A stretch of DNA of 64,000 bases from an uncultured Eubacteriales bacterium (GTDB lineage Bacteria; Bacillota; Clostridia; Oscillospirales; Oscillospiraceae): the NCBI GenBank assembly GCA_900547745.1, contig URHT01000001.1:69885-133884 (forward strand), given 5' to 3'. Position numbers and translations under genes: made by a program. The notes under the pieces are model-generated. The model searched no databases, was not told where the DNA came from, and saw only the letters and a list, made by a program, of their open reading frames with translations. This document shows, one piece after another, positions 36,943-44,852 of this stretch. Each line of letters opens with the position of its first letter. Positions within the stretch are counted from its first letter, which is position 1.

Positions 36943-38149
36943 GGTGCTCCTGCTCCTCCCGGCTCTCGGCCATCAGCAGCCGGAACAGCCGCTCCACCTG
37001 CTGCCGCCGCTGGGGCAGCAGATCGCCCCGCCGCGCCAGCACCTCCTTCTCCCGGGCCTCATCCAGCACCGGAAAGCCCTGCGCCGCCTTGTACCGGCCA
37101 ATCTCACCGGCCAGTGCCAGCCGCCGCGCCAGCAGGGCGGTCATCTGCTCGTCCACGTCATCCAGCTGCCGCCGCAGACCGGCCAGCGATCCATCATCGG
37201 CGGGCAGCAGGCGGCAGATGGCCAGCGCCGCCGCGGCCTCCACCACCGGTGCCGCCCGCAGGGCCACACAGCTGTCGTGCCGCCCGCCCACGGTGACGGC
37301 GGTGTTCTCCATCCGCGCCAGATCCACTGTCTCCTGCGGCTTGGCAATGGACGGCGTCGGGCGGAACGTCGCGGTGAACACAATATCCATGCCGTTGCTG
37401 ATGCCGCCGTTGATGCCGCCGGAGTGATTGGTTTCCGTAAAAATGCGGCTTCCATCGGTACGAAATGCATCGTTCGCTTCACTTCCGTGAAGCGCCGCGA
37501 AGCCCTCGCCTTCCCCAAAGCCGATGGCCTTCACAGCGGGGATGGCAAACACATGGCGGCTGATCTCCGACTCCACGGTGTCCCGCCAGTCGGGGCCGCC
37601 CAGTCCGGCGGGTACGCCGCTGACGGTGCAGCGGATCTGCCCGCCCACGCTGTCGCCGTTTTCGCGGGCCTCTGCCGCCCGCCGCCGCAGCACTTCTTCC
37701 TCCAGAACCACGGCATTTACGGTGATATCCAGCGTTTTCAAGAACGTTTTTGCCAGACTGCCCGCCACGGTCAGCGGTGCGGTGAGCCGCCCGGAGAACC
37801 GCCCGCCGCCCCGGTAGTCGTTGCACCCGCCGGAACGGACGAAGGCGGCGTAGTCGGCGTGGCCGGGGCGGGGGGTGTCCCGCAGCGCCGCGTAGTCGCC
37901 GGAGCGGACATCCCGGTTGCGCAGCACCGCCACCAGCGCGTCGCCGGTGGTGCGGCCCTGATAGACCCCGGCGAGGAGCTCTACCTCGTCCGGCTCGTGC
38001 CGTCCGGTGGCCAGAGCCCCGGAGGCCTTGCGCCGCAGCAGGTCTGCGTGGATCAGCTCGCCGTCCACCGGCAGACCGGCTGGAATATTCTGGATGAGAA
38101 CCCCCACGGCGGGGCCGTGGGACTCTCCGAAGATCGTGTATTCCATCAT
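36935..38149 (-). CDS. aroC: Chorismate synthase - chorismate mutase fusion
   Basis: 404 residues from ATG 38149 (overlapping the aroA stop); a second ATG directly follows. Residues ~1-315 are chorismate synthase, which makes chorismate from EPSP using reduced FMN: FGESHGPAVGVLI at 7-19, RPGHADYA and the ETNHSGGINGGISNGMD motif. Residues ~321-404 (36935-37189) are an AroQ-type chorismate mutase: LRRQLDDVDEQMTALLARRL, then GRYKAAQGFPVLDEAREKEV. The fusion joins the last shikimate step to the first step toward phenylalanine/tyrosine. No prephenate dehydratase or dehydrogenase gene is nearby. Confidence 0.92.
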   Translation of the reverse strand: MMEYTIFGESHGPAVGVLIQNIPAGLPVDGELIHADLLRRKASGALATGRHEPDEVELLAGVYQGRTTGDALVAVLRNRDVRSGDYAALRDTPRPGHADYAAFVRSGGCNDYRGGGRFSGRLTAPLTVAGSLAKTFLKTLDITVNAVVLEEEVLRRRAAEARENGDSVGGQIRCTVSGVPAGLGGPDWRDTVESEISRHVFAIPAVKAIGFGEGEGFAALHGSEANDAFRTDGSRIFTETNHSGGINGGISNGMDIVFTATFRPTPSIAKPQETVDLARMENTAVTVGGRHDSCVALRAAPVVEAAAALAICRLLPADDGSLAGLRRQLDDVDEQMTALLARRLALAGEIGRYKAAQGFPVLDEAREKEVLARRGDLLPQRRQQVERLFRLLMAESREEQEHHA

Positions 38150-39375
38150 GGCTCCAGCACCTCCATCCTGCCGCCAAGGGCTTCCATATCTTTCCAAAAA
38201 TCGGGGTAGGACTTCGATACCTGCTCCCCGCCGGTCAGCGTCACGCTGCCGTCGCACAGCATGGCGGCACAGCCCGCCATCATGGCGATGCGGTGGTCGC
38301 CGAAGCTGTCCACGCAGCCGCCGTGAAGCCCGGAAACACCTGTGATGACAAGGCTTTCCGGCTCCTTCAGCACCTGCGCGCCCAGCGCGTGCAGCACATG
38401 GGCCACGGCGGCGGGGCGGTCGCTCTCCTTGCCTCGCAGGAAGCCGCAGCCCGTGAAACGGGTGGTGCGGCCGGGCTGCAGGGCGGCGTACAGCGCCAGC
38501 GGCATCAGCAGATCGGGGGTGTCGGTCATGTCAACGCACGGCGGCAGGTCGTCCAGATACGACAGGATGATCGAATCGCCATGCAGATTCCGCAACAATT
38601 TATTTCCATGAATTTCAAAAATTTCAGATTTATTTCCGATTTTTTTCCGATCAATTTCCGGTTTTTCAGTATCCGGGAATGCCACACGGAGCAGATCCCC
38701 CTTTGCGGCGGGATCCCGCTGCTGTTGCACATGGGAGAGCACCAGCCAGAACGCTGCCGCCGACCAGTCCGGCGCGGTCAGCAGCGGCGCGGGGCGGTAG
38801 GTCTGCCCGCCGTCGATGTGCCAGCCGCCATCAGTCCCGGTCACGGTGACGCCATGGTGGCGGAGGACATGGCAGGTCATGTCCAGGTAGGGTCGGGACA
38901 CCGGTTTATCGGTTAACATAATATCTGACGATCCGGGCAGAAGCGGCAGCGCCATCAAAAGACCGCTGACCACCTGAGAGGTGGCGGCGGCGGACAGCGT
39001 CCATGTGCCGCTGCGGAGGGGCCGCGTCAGCGCCAGTCCCGCCGGGGCGGCGCGTAGTCCCAGCTCGGCGGGGATGGGGCGCTGCAGGAGACGGGACGAG
39101 CCGGTGAATACGGCGTCCGTCCGGCCCAGCGCCATGAAGAGCGGCAGCAGAAAGCGGAGGGTGCTGCCGCTGTCACCGCAGCAGACGGTGGGGGACGGCG
39201 TGTCCAGCAGGCGCAGCGCCGCCGCCGTGTACCGGATATCGTCGGCGGGGCGGGGCGGCAGGGGGGTGGCCTGTCCCGCCAGACGGCGGCAGATCAGCTC
39301 CCGGTGGAGCAGGCTCTTGGACGGCGGCACCGTCACGCTGCCGCAGAGCCGGGAGGGGTGCAGCCGCAGCATCAT
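38146..39375 (-). CDS. aroA: EPSP synthase (3-phosphoshikimate 1-carboxyvinyltransferase)
   Basis: 409 residues. It transfers enolpyruvyl from PEP to shikimate-3-phosphate. Active-site marks are VPPSKSLLHR (Lys20), GDSGSTLRFLLP near 67 and the C-terminal DHRIAMMAG. ATG 39375 is preferred: AGGAGG lies just upstream and it overlaps the aroB stop. Odd feature: residues ~236-263 (38587-38670) are a Lys/Ile/Asn-rich, strikingly AT-rich insertion between the expected strand and the conserved HGDS segment. All other core motifs are intact, so the enzyme may still work. Confidence 0.93.
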   Translation of the reverse strand: MMLRLHPSRLCGSVTVPPSKSLLHRELICRRLAGQATPLPPRPADDIRYTAAALRLLDTPSPTVCCGDSGSTLRFLLPLFMALGRTDAVFTGSSRLLQRPIPAELGLRAAPAGLALTRPLRSGTWTLSAAATSQVVSGLLMALPLLPGSSDIMLTDKPVSRPYLDMTCHVLRHHGVTVTGTDGGWHIDGGQTYRPAPLLTAPDWSAAAFWLVLSHVQQQRDPAAKGDLLRVAFPDTEKPEIDRKKIGNKSEIFEIHGNKLLRNLHGDSIILSYLDDLPPCVDMTDTPDLLMPLALYAALQPGRTTRFTGCGFLRGKESDRPAAVAHVLHALGAQVLKEPESLVITGVSGLHGGCVDSFGDHRIAMMAGCAAMLCDGSVTLTGGEQVSKSYPDFWKDMEALGGRMEVLEP

Positions 39376-40418
39376 AGGGCATCCTCCCACAGGCTCTCCA
39401 GCGGCACCTTCTCCAGACGCCCCTCGCCGGGGCGCTCCACCACCACGATGGTGATGTGCCCGCCGGCGGCCTTCTTGTCCCGGGGTAGGAAGCGGCGCAG
39501 GGCGTCCTGCTCGCAGTCGATGGAGATGGGCAGGCCGAACCGGGGCAGCAGGCGCTCCAGCCGGGCCAGCAGGAAGTCGCCGCCGAAGCCGTGACCGATC
39601 TGCCAGCGCAGCATCTGGGCCATACCGGCGGCTACCGCTTCGCCGTGGGTGCAGGCGGCGTAACCGCCCAGCGCCTCGTAGGCATGGCCGAAGGTGTGAC
39701 CGAAGTTCAGCAGGCGGCGGGGGCCGTCGTCCCGCTCATCGGCGGCGATGCAGCGGGCCTTCACCCGGCAGCAGGCGGCAACAAGCTTCTCCGGGTCGGG
39801 CCGGGGCGATTCCTCCAGATAGTCCAGCAGGGCGGCGTCGGCGATGCAGGCGCACTTGATGACCTCCGCCATGCCGGAGGTCAGCTGGCGGGGGGGCAGG
39901 GTGGCGAGACACGCCGGGTCGGACAGCACCAGCGAGGGCTGCCAGAAAGCGCCCAGCTGGTTCTTGCCCTCGGGAAGGTCAAGGGCCGTCTTGCCGCCGA
40001 TGGCGCTGTCCGCCTGCGCCAGCAGGGTGGTGGGGAGGTGGGCCAGCGCCACGCCCCGCAGCAGGGTGGCGGCGGCAAAGCCCGCCAGATCGCCGCAGGC
40101 ACCGCCGCCCAGCGATACCACGCCGCAGGTGCGGTCGAAGCCATCACGCAGGATGCGGCGGCACAGCTCCTCATAGACGGGGACGGTCTTGGCGTGCTCA
40201 CCGGCGGGGACGGGGTACAGCGCGGCGTCCAGTCCGGCGGCGCGGAGACTGTCCAGCACGGCACCGCCGTAAAGACCGGCGGCAGTCTCGTCGGCCACCA
40301 CGGCCCAGCGGGCGGCAGGCGCGGCCTCCCGCAGCAGGGCACCGGCCCGGGCCAGCAGGCCGCGGCCGATGTACACGGGGTAGGCGGCGGACGGGAGTTG
40401 GACGGTGAGCTGTTCCAT
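39372..40418 (-). CDS. aroB: 3-dehydroquinate synthase
   Basis: 348 residues from ATG 40418, with GGAGGT at 40425-40430; the longer frame crosses the promoter and is not used. It cyclises DAHP to 3-dehydroquinate with NAD+ and a metal ion. Motifs: GGGACGDLAGFAAATLLRG near 97, PTTLLAQADSAIGGKTA near 121, and the metal-ligand FGHTFGHAYE near 240. First gene of the aro operon; no DAHP synthase gene is in the window. Confidence 0.95.
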   Translation of the reverse strand: MEQLTVQLPSAAYPVYIGRGLLARAGALLREAAPAARWAVVADETAAGLYGGAVLDSLRAAGLDAALYPVPAGEHAKTVPVYEELCRRILRDGFDRTCGVVSLGGGACGDLAGFAAATLLRGVALAHLPTTLLAQADSAIGGKTALDLPEGKNQLGAFWQPSLVLSDPACLATLPPRQLTSGMAEVIKCACIADAALLDYLEESPRPDPEKLVAACCRVKARCIAADERDDGPRRLLNFGHTFGHAYEALGGYAACTHGEAVAAGMAQMLRWQIGHGFGGDFLLARLERLLPRFGLPISIDCEQDALRRFLPRDKKAAGGHITIVVVERPGEGRLEKVPLESLWEDAL

Positions 40419-40449
40419 GTAGGTACCTCCAATGTGCGTTATTGGGCCT

Positions 40450-40478
40450 ATTGTAGCGCGAAAAGCGGGGTTTTGCAA
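40450..40478 (-). promoter_or_regulatory. aro operon promoter
   Basis: Minus strand -35 TTGCAA (40473-40478), 17-bp spacer, -10 TACAAT (40450-40455), about 30 bp upstream of the aroB start. Confidence 0.78.
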
Positions 40479-40539
40479 GGGCTTCCGGGGATATGGGATG
40501 GGATACAGAGGGATTGCGCTCCGGCGCATCGCTCGGATG

Positions 40540-41082
40540 CGCTTTCGTAGGGCGGCGTGCCCTCACGCCGCCGCGATGATTTTTACGTGCCTGCTGGCGG
40601 GGGATATTTCGCGCACCGGCGCGACCCGCTTTTGCCCTCGGCGGCAAAAGTGGGCAAAAACGCCGTTCAAACCTGCGGTTTGAAGATCCGCCCGCGTTCC
40701 GTGCGTTGTGCTGTGCGGGGCGCGTTCCACGCGGCTGGGGTAAGGTGAAAGCTGCCCGAAATGTGGAATGGAAGTGCGACGATCCCCGCTGCCGCTGGCA
40801 ACGCAAAATATAGAAGTGCGCAACGGCGCATTTCAGAGCAAAAGCGGCAGCGCGCAGAGAAGCAAATCGATTCAACATTTTGGACGATTCAGCACACACT
40901 GGAAGCGGCGGAAGGAAATCCAAAAACCATGGGTTTTTGGCGGCGTTCTTTTCCCCATTTCTTCCGCTGTTGGAAGAAATGGGGCCGCCGGAGGCATAAA
41001 AAGTGACCCGCGCCGGGGCGCGGAGGGTCCGCAAATACAAAAGGAAACGGCGGGGGCACATTGGCCCCGCCCTACGAAAGCG
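40540..41082 (-). repeat. Hairpin-rich noncoding repeat element, copy R, with 15-bp terminal inverted repeats
   Basis: On the minus strand this region matches copy L (34452-35080) over most of its length, including the CCAAAAACC-CAT-GGTTTTTGG, TTCAAACC-GCA-GGTTTGAA and CTTTTGCC/GGCAAAAG stems. It is bounded by perfect inverted repeats CGCTTTCGTAGGGCG (40540-40554) and CGCCCTACGAAAGCG (41068-41082). No ORF in it has coding character or a ribosome binding site. Such a layout fits a MITE-like, non-autonomous mobile element or a structured RNA cassette. The flanks (40479-40539, 41083-41163) hold nothing I recognise. Confidence 0.8.
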
Positions 41083-41163
41083 AATTGAAGAACATCACGT
41101 CCACATGCCCATGCTTGGAACAGCGCACCAGTGCATTTCAGCGTAAAAGGAAACGGCGGGCGC

Positions 41164-41197
41164 AAAAAAAGAGAGACGCAGGTGCGTCTCTCTTTTC
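41164..41197 (-). terminator. Terminator after rplL
   Basis: Minus-strand stem AGAGAGACGC/GCGTCTCTCT with a 4-nt loop, followed by a T7 run. Confidence 0.88.
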
Positions 41198-41229
41198 TAC
41201 GTTACAACGTCTATGGCTGTGTAAGAAAC

Positions 41230-41601
41230 TTACTTCAGCTCGACCTTGCCGCCGGCCTCCTCGACCTGCTTCTTCATAGCCTCGGCATCGTCCTTGGACA
41301 GGGCTTCCTTCAGGGTGTGGGGCACGCCCTCAACGGCAGCCTTGGCCTCGGCCAGACCCAAACCGGAGATCTCGCGGACGACCTTGATGACCTTGATCTT
41401 CTGAGCGGCATCGAAGCCGGTCAGAACCACGTCGAACTCGGTCTTCTCCTCAGCGGCGGGAGCGGCAGCGCCGGCAGCGGGAGCAGCCATGGCAGCGGCG
41501 GAAACGCCGAACTCCTCCTCCAGAGCGTGCACCAGCTCGGACAGCTCCAGAACGGTCAAACCCTTGATCTCTTCGATCATAGCAGTAATCTTCTCAGACA
41601 T
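41230..41601 (-). CDS. rplL: 50S ribosomal protein L7/L12
   Basis: 123 residues, normal length. N-terminal dimerisation helices, an Ala-rich hinge (~38-52), and the C-terminal factor-binding domain with KIKVIKVVREISGLGLAEAKAAVEG. It forms the ribosomal stalk on L10 and recruits translation GTPases. Last gene of the rplJ-rplL pair; rpoB does not follow as it does in most bacteria. Confidence 0.96.
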   Translation of the reverse strand: MSEKITAMIEEIKGLTVLELSELVHALEEEFGVSAAAMAAPAAGAAAPAAEEKTEFDVVLTGFDAAQKIKVIKVVREISGLGLAEAKAAVEGVPHTLKEALSKDDAEAMKKQVEEAGGKVELK

Positions 41602-41676
41602 TGTGATAGCCTCCTATTTGTAAGATTTTTGTTGAATGGATGCGGGCCTGCCGCCCGCGGGGGTCAGGGGGCCGAT

Positions 41677-42186
41677 TTACTCGGCGGCAGCGCCGTCTTT
41701 CTCGGCGATCTGCTTCAGCACGCAGGCCAGCGCGGAAATGGGGGCCAGCATGGTACCCAGAACCTGCGCCTGCAGCACGGGCAGCGCGGGGATGGAAGCC
41801 AGAGCATTGACAGTCTCCATGGAGACGACCTTGCCGTCCATGAAGCCGCCCTTGATCTCGAACTTATCCTTCAGCTTCTTGGCGTAATCCGCGATCACGC
41901 GTGCGGGGGCGACGGGATCATCAGCGCAGATAGCCAGAGAAGTGGTACCGTTGAGCTGATCGTCCAGTTCGTTCAGACCGCAGTTGTTGAAAGCGAAACG
42001 CAGCAGGGTGTTCTTGATGACAGCGTATTCCACGTTGTTGTTGCGGCACTCAGCGCGCAGAGCGGTATCCTCTGCCACGGTGATGCCCTTGTAATCAACG
42101 ATGACGCCGGCGGCTGCGTTCTGCAGCTTGTCGGTCAGCGCCGCCACGATCGCCTGCTTTTCAGACAGAACCTTTGCGTTGGGCAT
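41677..42186 (-). CDS. rplJ: 50S ribosomal protein L10
   Basis: 169 residues. The N-terminal domain binds 23S rRNA and the C-terminal helix binds L7/L12 dimers. Recognised by VLSEKQAIVAALTDKLQNA and VVDYKGITVAEDTALRAECR-type sequence near the start. Preceded by its own promoter and an L10-type leader, so its synthesis is likely autoregulated with rplL. Confidence 0.95.
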   Translation of the reverse strand: MPNAKVLSEKQAIVAALTDKLQNAAAGVIVDYKGITVAEDTALRAECRNNNVEYAVIKNTLLRFAFNNCGLNELDDQLNGTTSLAICADDPVAPARVIADYAKKLKDKFEIKGGFMDGKVVSMETVNALASIPALPVLQAQVLGTMLAPISALACVLKQIAEKDGAAAE

Positions 42187-42204
42187 TCTTTGTGTTCACC
42201 TCCG

Positions 42205-42340
42205 TCAGAATTGTCGGTGCGTTCAAAAAAGGAAACCGTCCCCATGCCAAAGGACATGAGGACGGTAAAAGCAATCATTACGATGTGCCATCCTCGGCAG
42301 GACTTACGGCCTTGCGGCCACCTGCTGTCTTTGGAACGCA
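42205..42340 (-). ncRNA. Ribosomal protein L10 leader (autoregulatory RNA)
   Basis: The transcript upstream of rplJ contains the conserved leader block (GCAGGTGGCCGCAAGGCC, then GTCCTGCCGAGGATG) and ends in a stem CCGTCCTC/GGGGACGG type hairpin followed by T6 at 42225-42266. In Firmicutes this leader binds the L10-(L12)4 complex and attenuates rplJL transcription. Assigned from motif and position. Confidence 0.85.
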
Positions 42341-42346
42341 ACCAGT

Positions 42347-42375
42347 ATTATACCAATGGCGAGACGGCTTGTCAA
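42347..42375 (-). promoter_or_regulatory. rplJ-rplL promoter
   Basis: Perfect consensus on the minus strand: -35 TTGACA (42370-42375), 17-bp spacer, -10 TATAAT (42347-42352). Confidence 0.92.
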
Positions 42376-42394
42376 GCCAAAGATATCGGTTTTT

Positions 42395-43087
42395 TTACAG
42401 CTGCTTGTTGGCGTTCATCTTCACGCCGGGGCCCATGGTGGAAGCGGCCACGCAGGACTTGATATACTGGCCCTTGGCGGCGGCGGGCTTGGCCTTGATG
42501 ATGGCGCCCAGCAGAGCGGAGTAGTTCTCGAACAGCTTGTCAGCGCCGAAGGAGACCTTGCCGATGGGGCAGTGGATGATGTTGGTCTTGTCCAGACGGT
42601 ACTCGACCTTACCGGCTTTGGCTTCCTGCACGGCCTTGGCGGCGTCAGGGGTCACGGTGCCGGACTTGGGGGAGGGCATCAGGCCCTTGGGGCCCAGGAC
42701 CTTACCCAGACGGCCGACGACACCCATCATGTCGGGGGTGGCGACGACGACATCGAAGTCGAACCAGTTCTCCTTCTGGATCTTCTCCACCAGATCCATC
42801 TCGCCCACATAGTCGGCGCCGGCGGCCTTGGCGGCCTCGGCCTTGTCGCCCTTGGCGAACACCAGAACGCGGACGGACTTGCCGGTGCCGTTGGGCAGCA
42901 CGATGGCGCCGCGCACCTGCTGGTCGGCGTGACGGGAGTCGACGCCCAGCTTGACGTGGAGCTCCACGGTCTCGTCGAACTTGGCGCTGGCGGTCTTGCA
43001 GATCAGCTCCAGACCCTCCTTGGGGTCATACAGCATAGCCTTGTCGATCTGCTTGGCGCTTTCCTGATATTTCTTACCTCTAAACAT
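42395..43087 (-). CDS. rplA: 50S ribosomal protein L1
   Basis: 230 residues. It binds 23S rRNA at the mobile L1 stalk that moves E-site tRNA. Seen in VKLGVDSRHADQQVRGAIVLPNGTGK and the GPKGLMPSPKSGTVTPD motif near 130. Separated from rplK by 13 bp and probably co-transcribed with it; ends just before the rplJ promoter. Confidence 0.96.
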   Translation of the reverse strand: MFRGKKYQESAKQIDKAMLYDPKEGLELICKTASAKFDETVELHVKLGVDSRHADQQVRGAIVLPNGTGKSVRVLVFAKGDKAEAAKAAGADYVGEMDLVEKIQKENWFDFDVVVATPDMMGVVGRLGKVLGPKGLMPSPKSGTVTPDAAKAVQEAKAGKVEYRLDKTNIIHCPIGKVSFGADKLFENYSALLGAIIKAKPAAAKGQYIKSCVAASTMGPGVKMNANKQL

Positions 43088-43100
43088 CGTTACACCCTCC

Positions 43101-43526
43101 TTACTCGCCGACGACGACGCCCATGGAGCGGGCGGTACCGGCGATCATGCTCATGGCTGCCTCCAGAGACGCGGCGTTCAGGTCGCGCATCTTCAGCTCG
43201 GCGATCTTCTGGATGGAGGCCTTGGAGATGGTAGCGACCTTTTCCTTGTTGGGAACGCCGGAACCGGACTCAATGTTGCACTCCTTCTTGATCAGGACGG
43301 CAGCGGGAGGGGTCTTGGTGATGAAGCTGAAGGAGCGGTCGGCATAGACGGTGATGACCACGGGGATGATCAGGCCCATGTCGTTCTTGGTGCGCTCGTT
43401 AAACTCCTTGGTGAACGCGGCAATGTTGATGCCGTGCTGGCCCAGAGCGGGGCCGACGGGGGGTGCGGGAGTTGCTTTGCCCGCGGGGATCTGCAGTTTG
43501 ACGTATCCAACTACTTTCTGTGCCAT
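43101..43526 (-). CDS. rplK: 50S ribosomal protein L11
   Basis: 141 residues, standard. The N-terminal domain has VKLQIPAGKATPAPPVGPALG with the proline pair contacted by release factors and thiopeptides; the C-terminal RNA-binding domain ends with GTARSMGVVV. It forms the GTPase-associated centre with the 23S rRNA. AGGAGG upstream of ATG 43526. Confidence 0.96.
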   Translation of the reverse strand: MAQKVVGYVKLQIPAGKATPAPPVGPALGQHGINIAAFTKEFNERTKNDMGLIIPVVITVYADRSFSFITKTPPAAVLIKKECNIESGSGVPNKEKVATISKASIQKIAELKMRDLNAASLEAAMSMIAGTARSMGVVVGE

Positions 43527-43656
43527 TTGTAGGCACCTCCTTCAATAAGATGTGGTAGCGGCCGGCCTGTACCGGAGCCGCTTTTGGCGAGATGACGTGC
43601 ATCTCTCCCACTTGCGCCGGAGTCGTACTGCTCCGGCCTGTACGGACAGCCCGTAC
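43527..43656 (-). promoter_or_regulatory. rplK leader, candidate L1-type autoregulatory region
   Basis: The nusG-rplK spacer is rich in short stems (CCGGAGCAGTACGACTCCGG, GAGATGCACGTCATCTC). It carries a GTGGGAG ... CTACCACAT ... GGAGGTG pattern like that upstream of rplK in other Firmicutes, where L1 binds mRNA. No promoter or terminator is obvious. Confidence 0.45.
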
Positions 43657-44184
43657 TCAGTTGCTGCTGACCTCCACCTGATCCAGCTCCAGATCCACCG
43701 GCGTTTCGCGGCCGAACATGGAGACAACGACGCGAACCTTGTTCTTGTCCGGTTCGATCTCCTCCACCGTGCCGGTAAAGCTGGCGAGGGGGCCTTCGGT
43801 GATGCGGACGGTGTCGCCCACATGGTACAGCACGACGATCTCGCGCTTTTCCATGCCCAGAGCGGCTACCTCGTCCTCGGTCAGGGGGATCGCCTTGTTG
43901 GCCTCGCCCACGAAGCCCGTGACGCCGCGGATGTTGCGGATCAGGTGCCAGGTGTCGTCGGTCATGACCATTTTGATGAGAACATAGCCGGGGAAGACTT
44001 TGCGCTGGATCTCCTTGGCAACGCCGGACTCGGTGATCTCCGTGACCGTCTCCAGAGGGATCTCGATCTGGAGCACCATGTCCTCCATGCCGCGGTTCAC
44101 CACGGACTTTTCGATGGCGGCCTTCACCGCGTTCTCATAGCCGGAATAGGTATGGGCTACATACCACTTCGCGTTATCAGCCAT
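43657..44184 (-). CDS. nusG: Transcription elongation/antitermination factor NusG
   Basis: 175 residues. NGN domain at ~5-110 (WYVAHTYSGYENAVKAAIE, VFPGYVLIKMVM) binds RNA polymerase; a KOW domain at ~120-170 (GDTVRITEGPLASFTGTVEEI) contacts Rho or S10. Located in the conserved rpmG-secE-nusG-rplK order, 10 bp after secE. Confidence 0.96.
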   Translation of the reverse strand: MADNAKWYVAHTYSGYENAVKAAIEKSVVNRGMEDMVLQIEIPLETVTEITESGVAKEIQRKVFPGYVLIKMVMTDDTWHLIRNIRGVTGFVGEANKAIPLTEDEVAALGMEKREIVVLYHVGDTVRITEGPLASFTGTVEEIEPDKNKVRVVVSMFGRETPVDLELDQVEVSSN

Positions 44185-44194
44185 GCCCGTATCC

Positions 44195-44407
44195 TCAGGC
44201 GAACAGGCCGATCAGTGTGTTCACCGCCAGAACGCTGACTGCATCAAAGATCCAGATGCACGCGCCCACCAGCAGGGAGCACAGGATCACGGTGCCCGTG
44301 TTCTTCATGGTGGTCTTGCCGTCAGGCCATACGACCTTCTTCAGCTCGCTTCTCATTTCGCGGAACCACTTGCCGTGGTCTTTCTTGACCTTCTTCTCTT
44401 CAGCCAT
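44195..44407 (-). CDS. secE: Preprotein translocase subunit SecE
   Basis: 70 residues with the short Firmicutes form. A basic N-terminus leads into the amphipathic WFREMRSELKKVVWPDGK motif, followed by one transmembrane helix. It clamps SecY in the SecYEG channel. Lies between rpmG and nusG as usual. Confidence 0.95.
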   Translation of the reverse strand: MAEEKKVKKDHGKWFREMRSELKKVVWPDGKTTMKNTGTVILCSLLVGACIWIFDAVSVLAVNTLIGLFA

Positions 44408-44427
44408 AGCTTACTATCTCCTTCCGA

Positions 44428-44577
44428 TTACTTCGTCTCAGTGTGGACGGTGTGCTTTCTGCAGAAGGGGCAATACTTGTTCAGCTCAAGCTTGTCGGGG
44501 GTATTCTTCTTGTTCTTCATCGTGTTGTAGTTTCTCTGCTTGCACTCATTGCATCTCAGGGTGATCTTCACGCGCAT
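44428..44577 (-). CDS. rpmG: 50S ribosomal protein L33
   Basis: 49 residues from ATG 44577 (GGAGGTGCC upstream). Both zinc-ribbon Cys pairs are present (CNEC and CPFC), so it is the zinc-binding C+ form. MRVKITLRCNECKQRNY is the characteristic N-terminus. First gene of the secE-nusG transcription unit behind a strong promoter. Confidence 0.95.
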   Translation of the reverse strand: MRVKITLRCNECKQRNYNTMKNKKNTPDKLELNKYCPFCRKHTVHTETK

Positions 44578-44707
44578 TAACGGCACCTCCTTATTAGATT
44601 CAGTCCGCACCTGCGGACTCTTTGCCTCCCTGCCGGGTGACCGTCCTCCTCCGCGCCCGAAGCGAAAAAGCGCGCAAAAAGAAAGCACCCACTCACAGGT
44701 AATGCCA

Positions 44708-44736
44708 AGTATAGCACGGTTTGCAGGGGAGGTCAA
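44708..44736 (-). promoter_or_regulatory. rpmG-secE-nusG promoter
   Basis: Minus strand -35 TTGACC (44731-44736), 17-bp spacer, -10 TATACT (44708-44713). Confidence 0.88.
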
Positions 44737-44788
44737 CCTGTTTTTTGGAAAAAATCCGGATTTTTCGGGGGTTTTCCGCCTTTTCCCG

Positions 44789-44817
44789 TTGCAGACGGCG
44801 GCGGTTTTGTGTACAAT
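44789..44817 (+). promoter_or_regulatory. ruvX promoter
   Basis: -35 TTGCAG (44789-44794), 17-bp spacer, -10 TACAAT (44812-44817), divergent from the rpmG promoter. Confidence 0.78.
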
Positions 44818-44852
44818 GATGCCATTGTACGGAAAGAGCAGGTGCATTTGTT

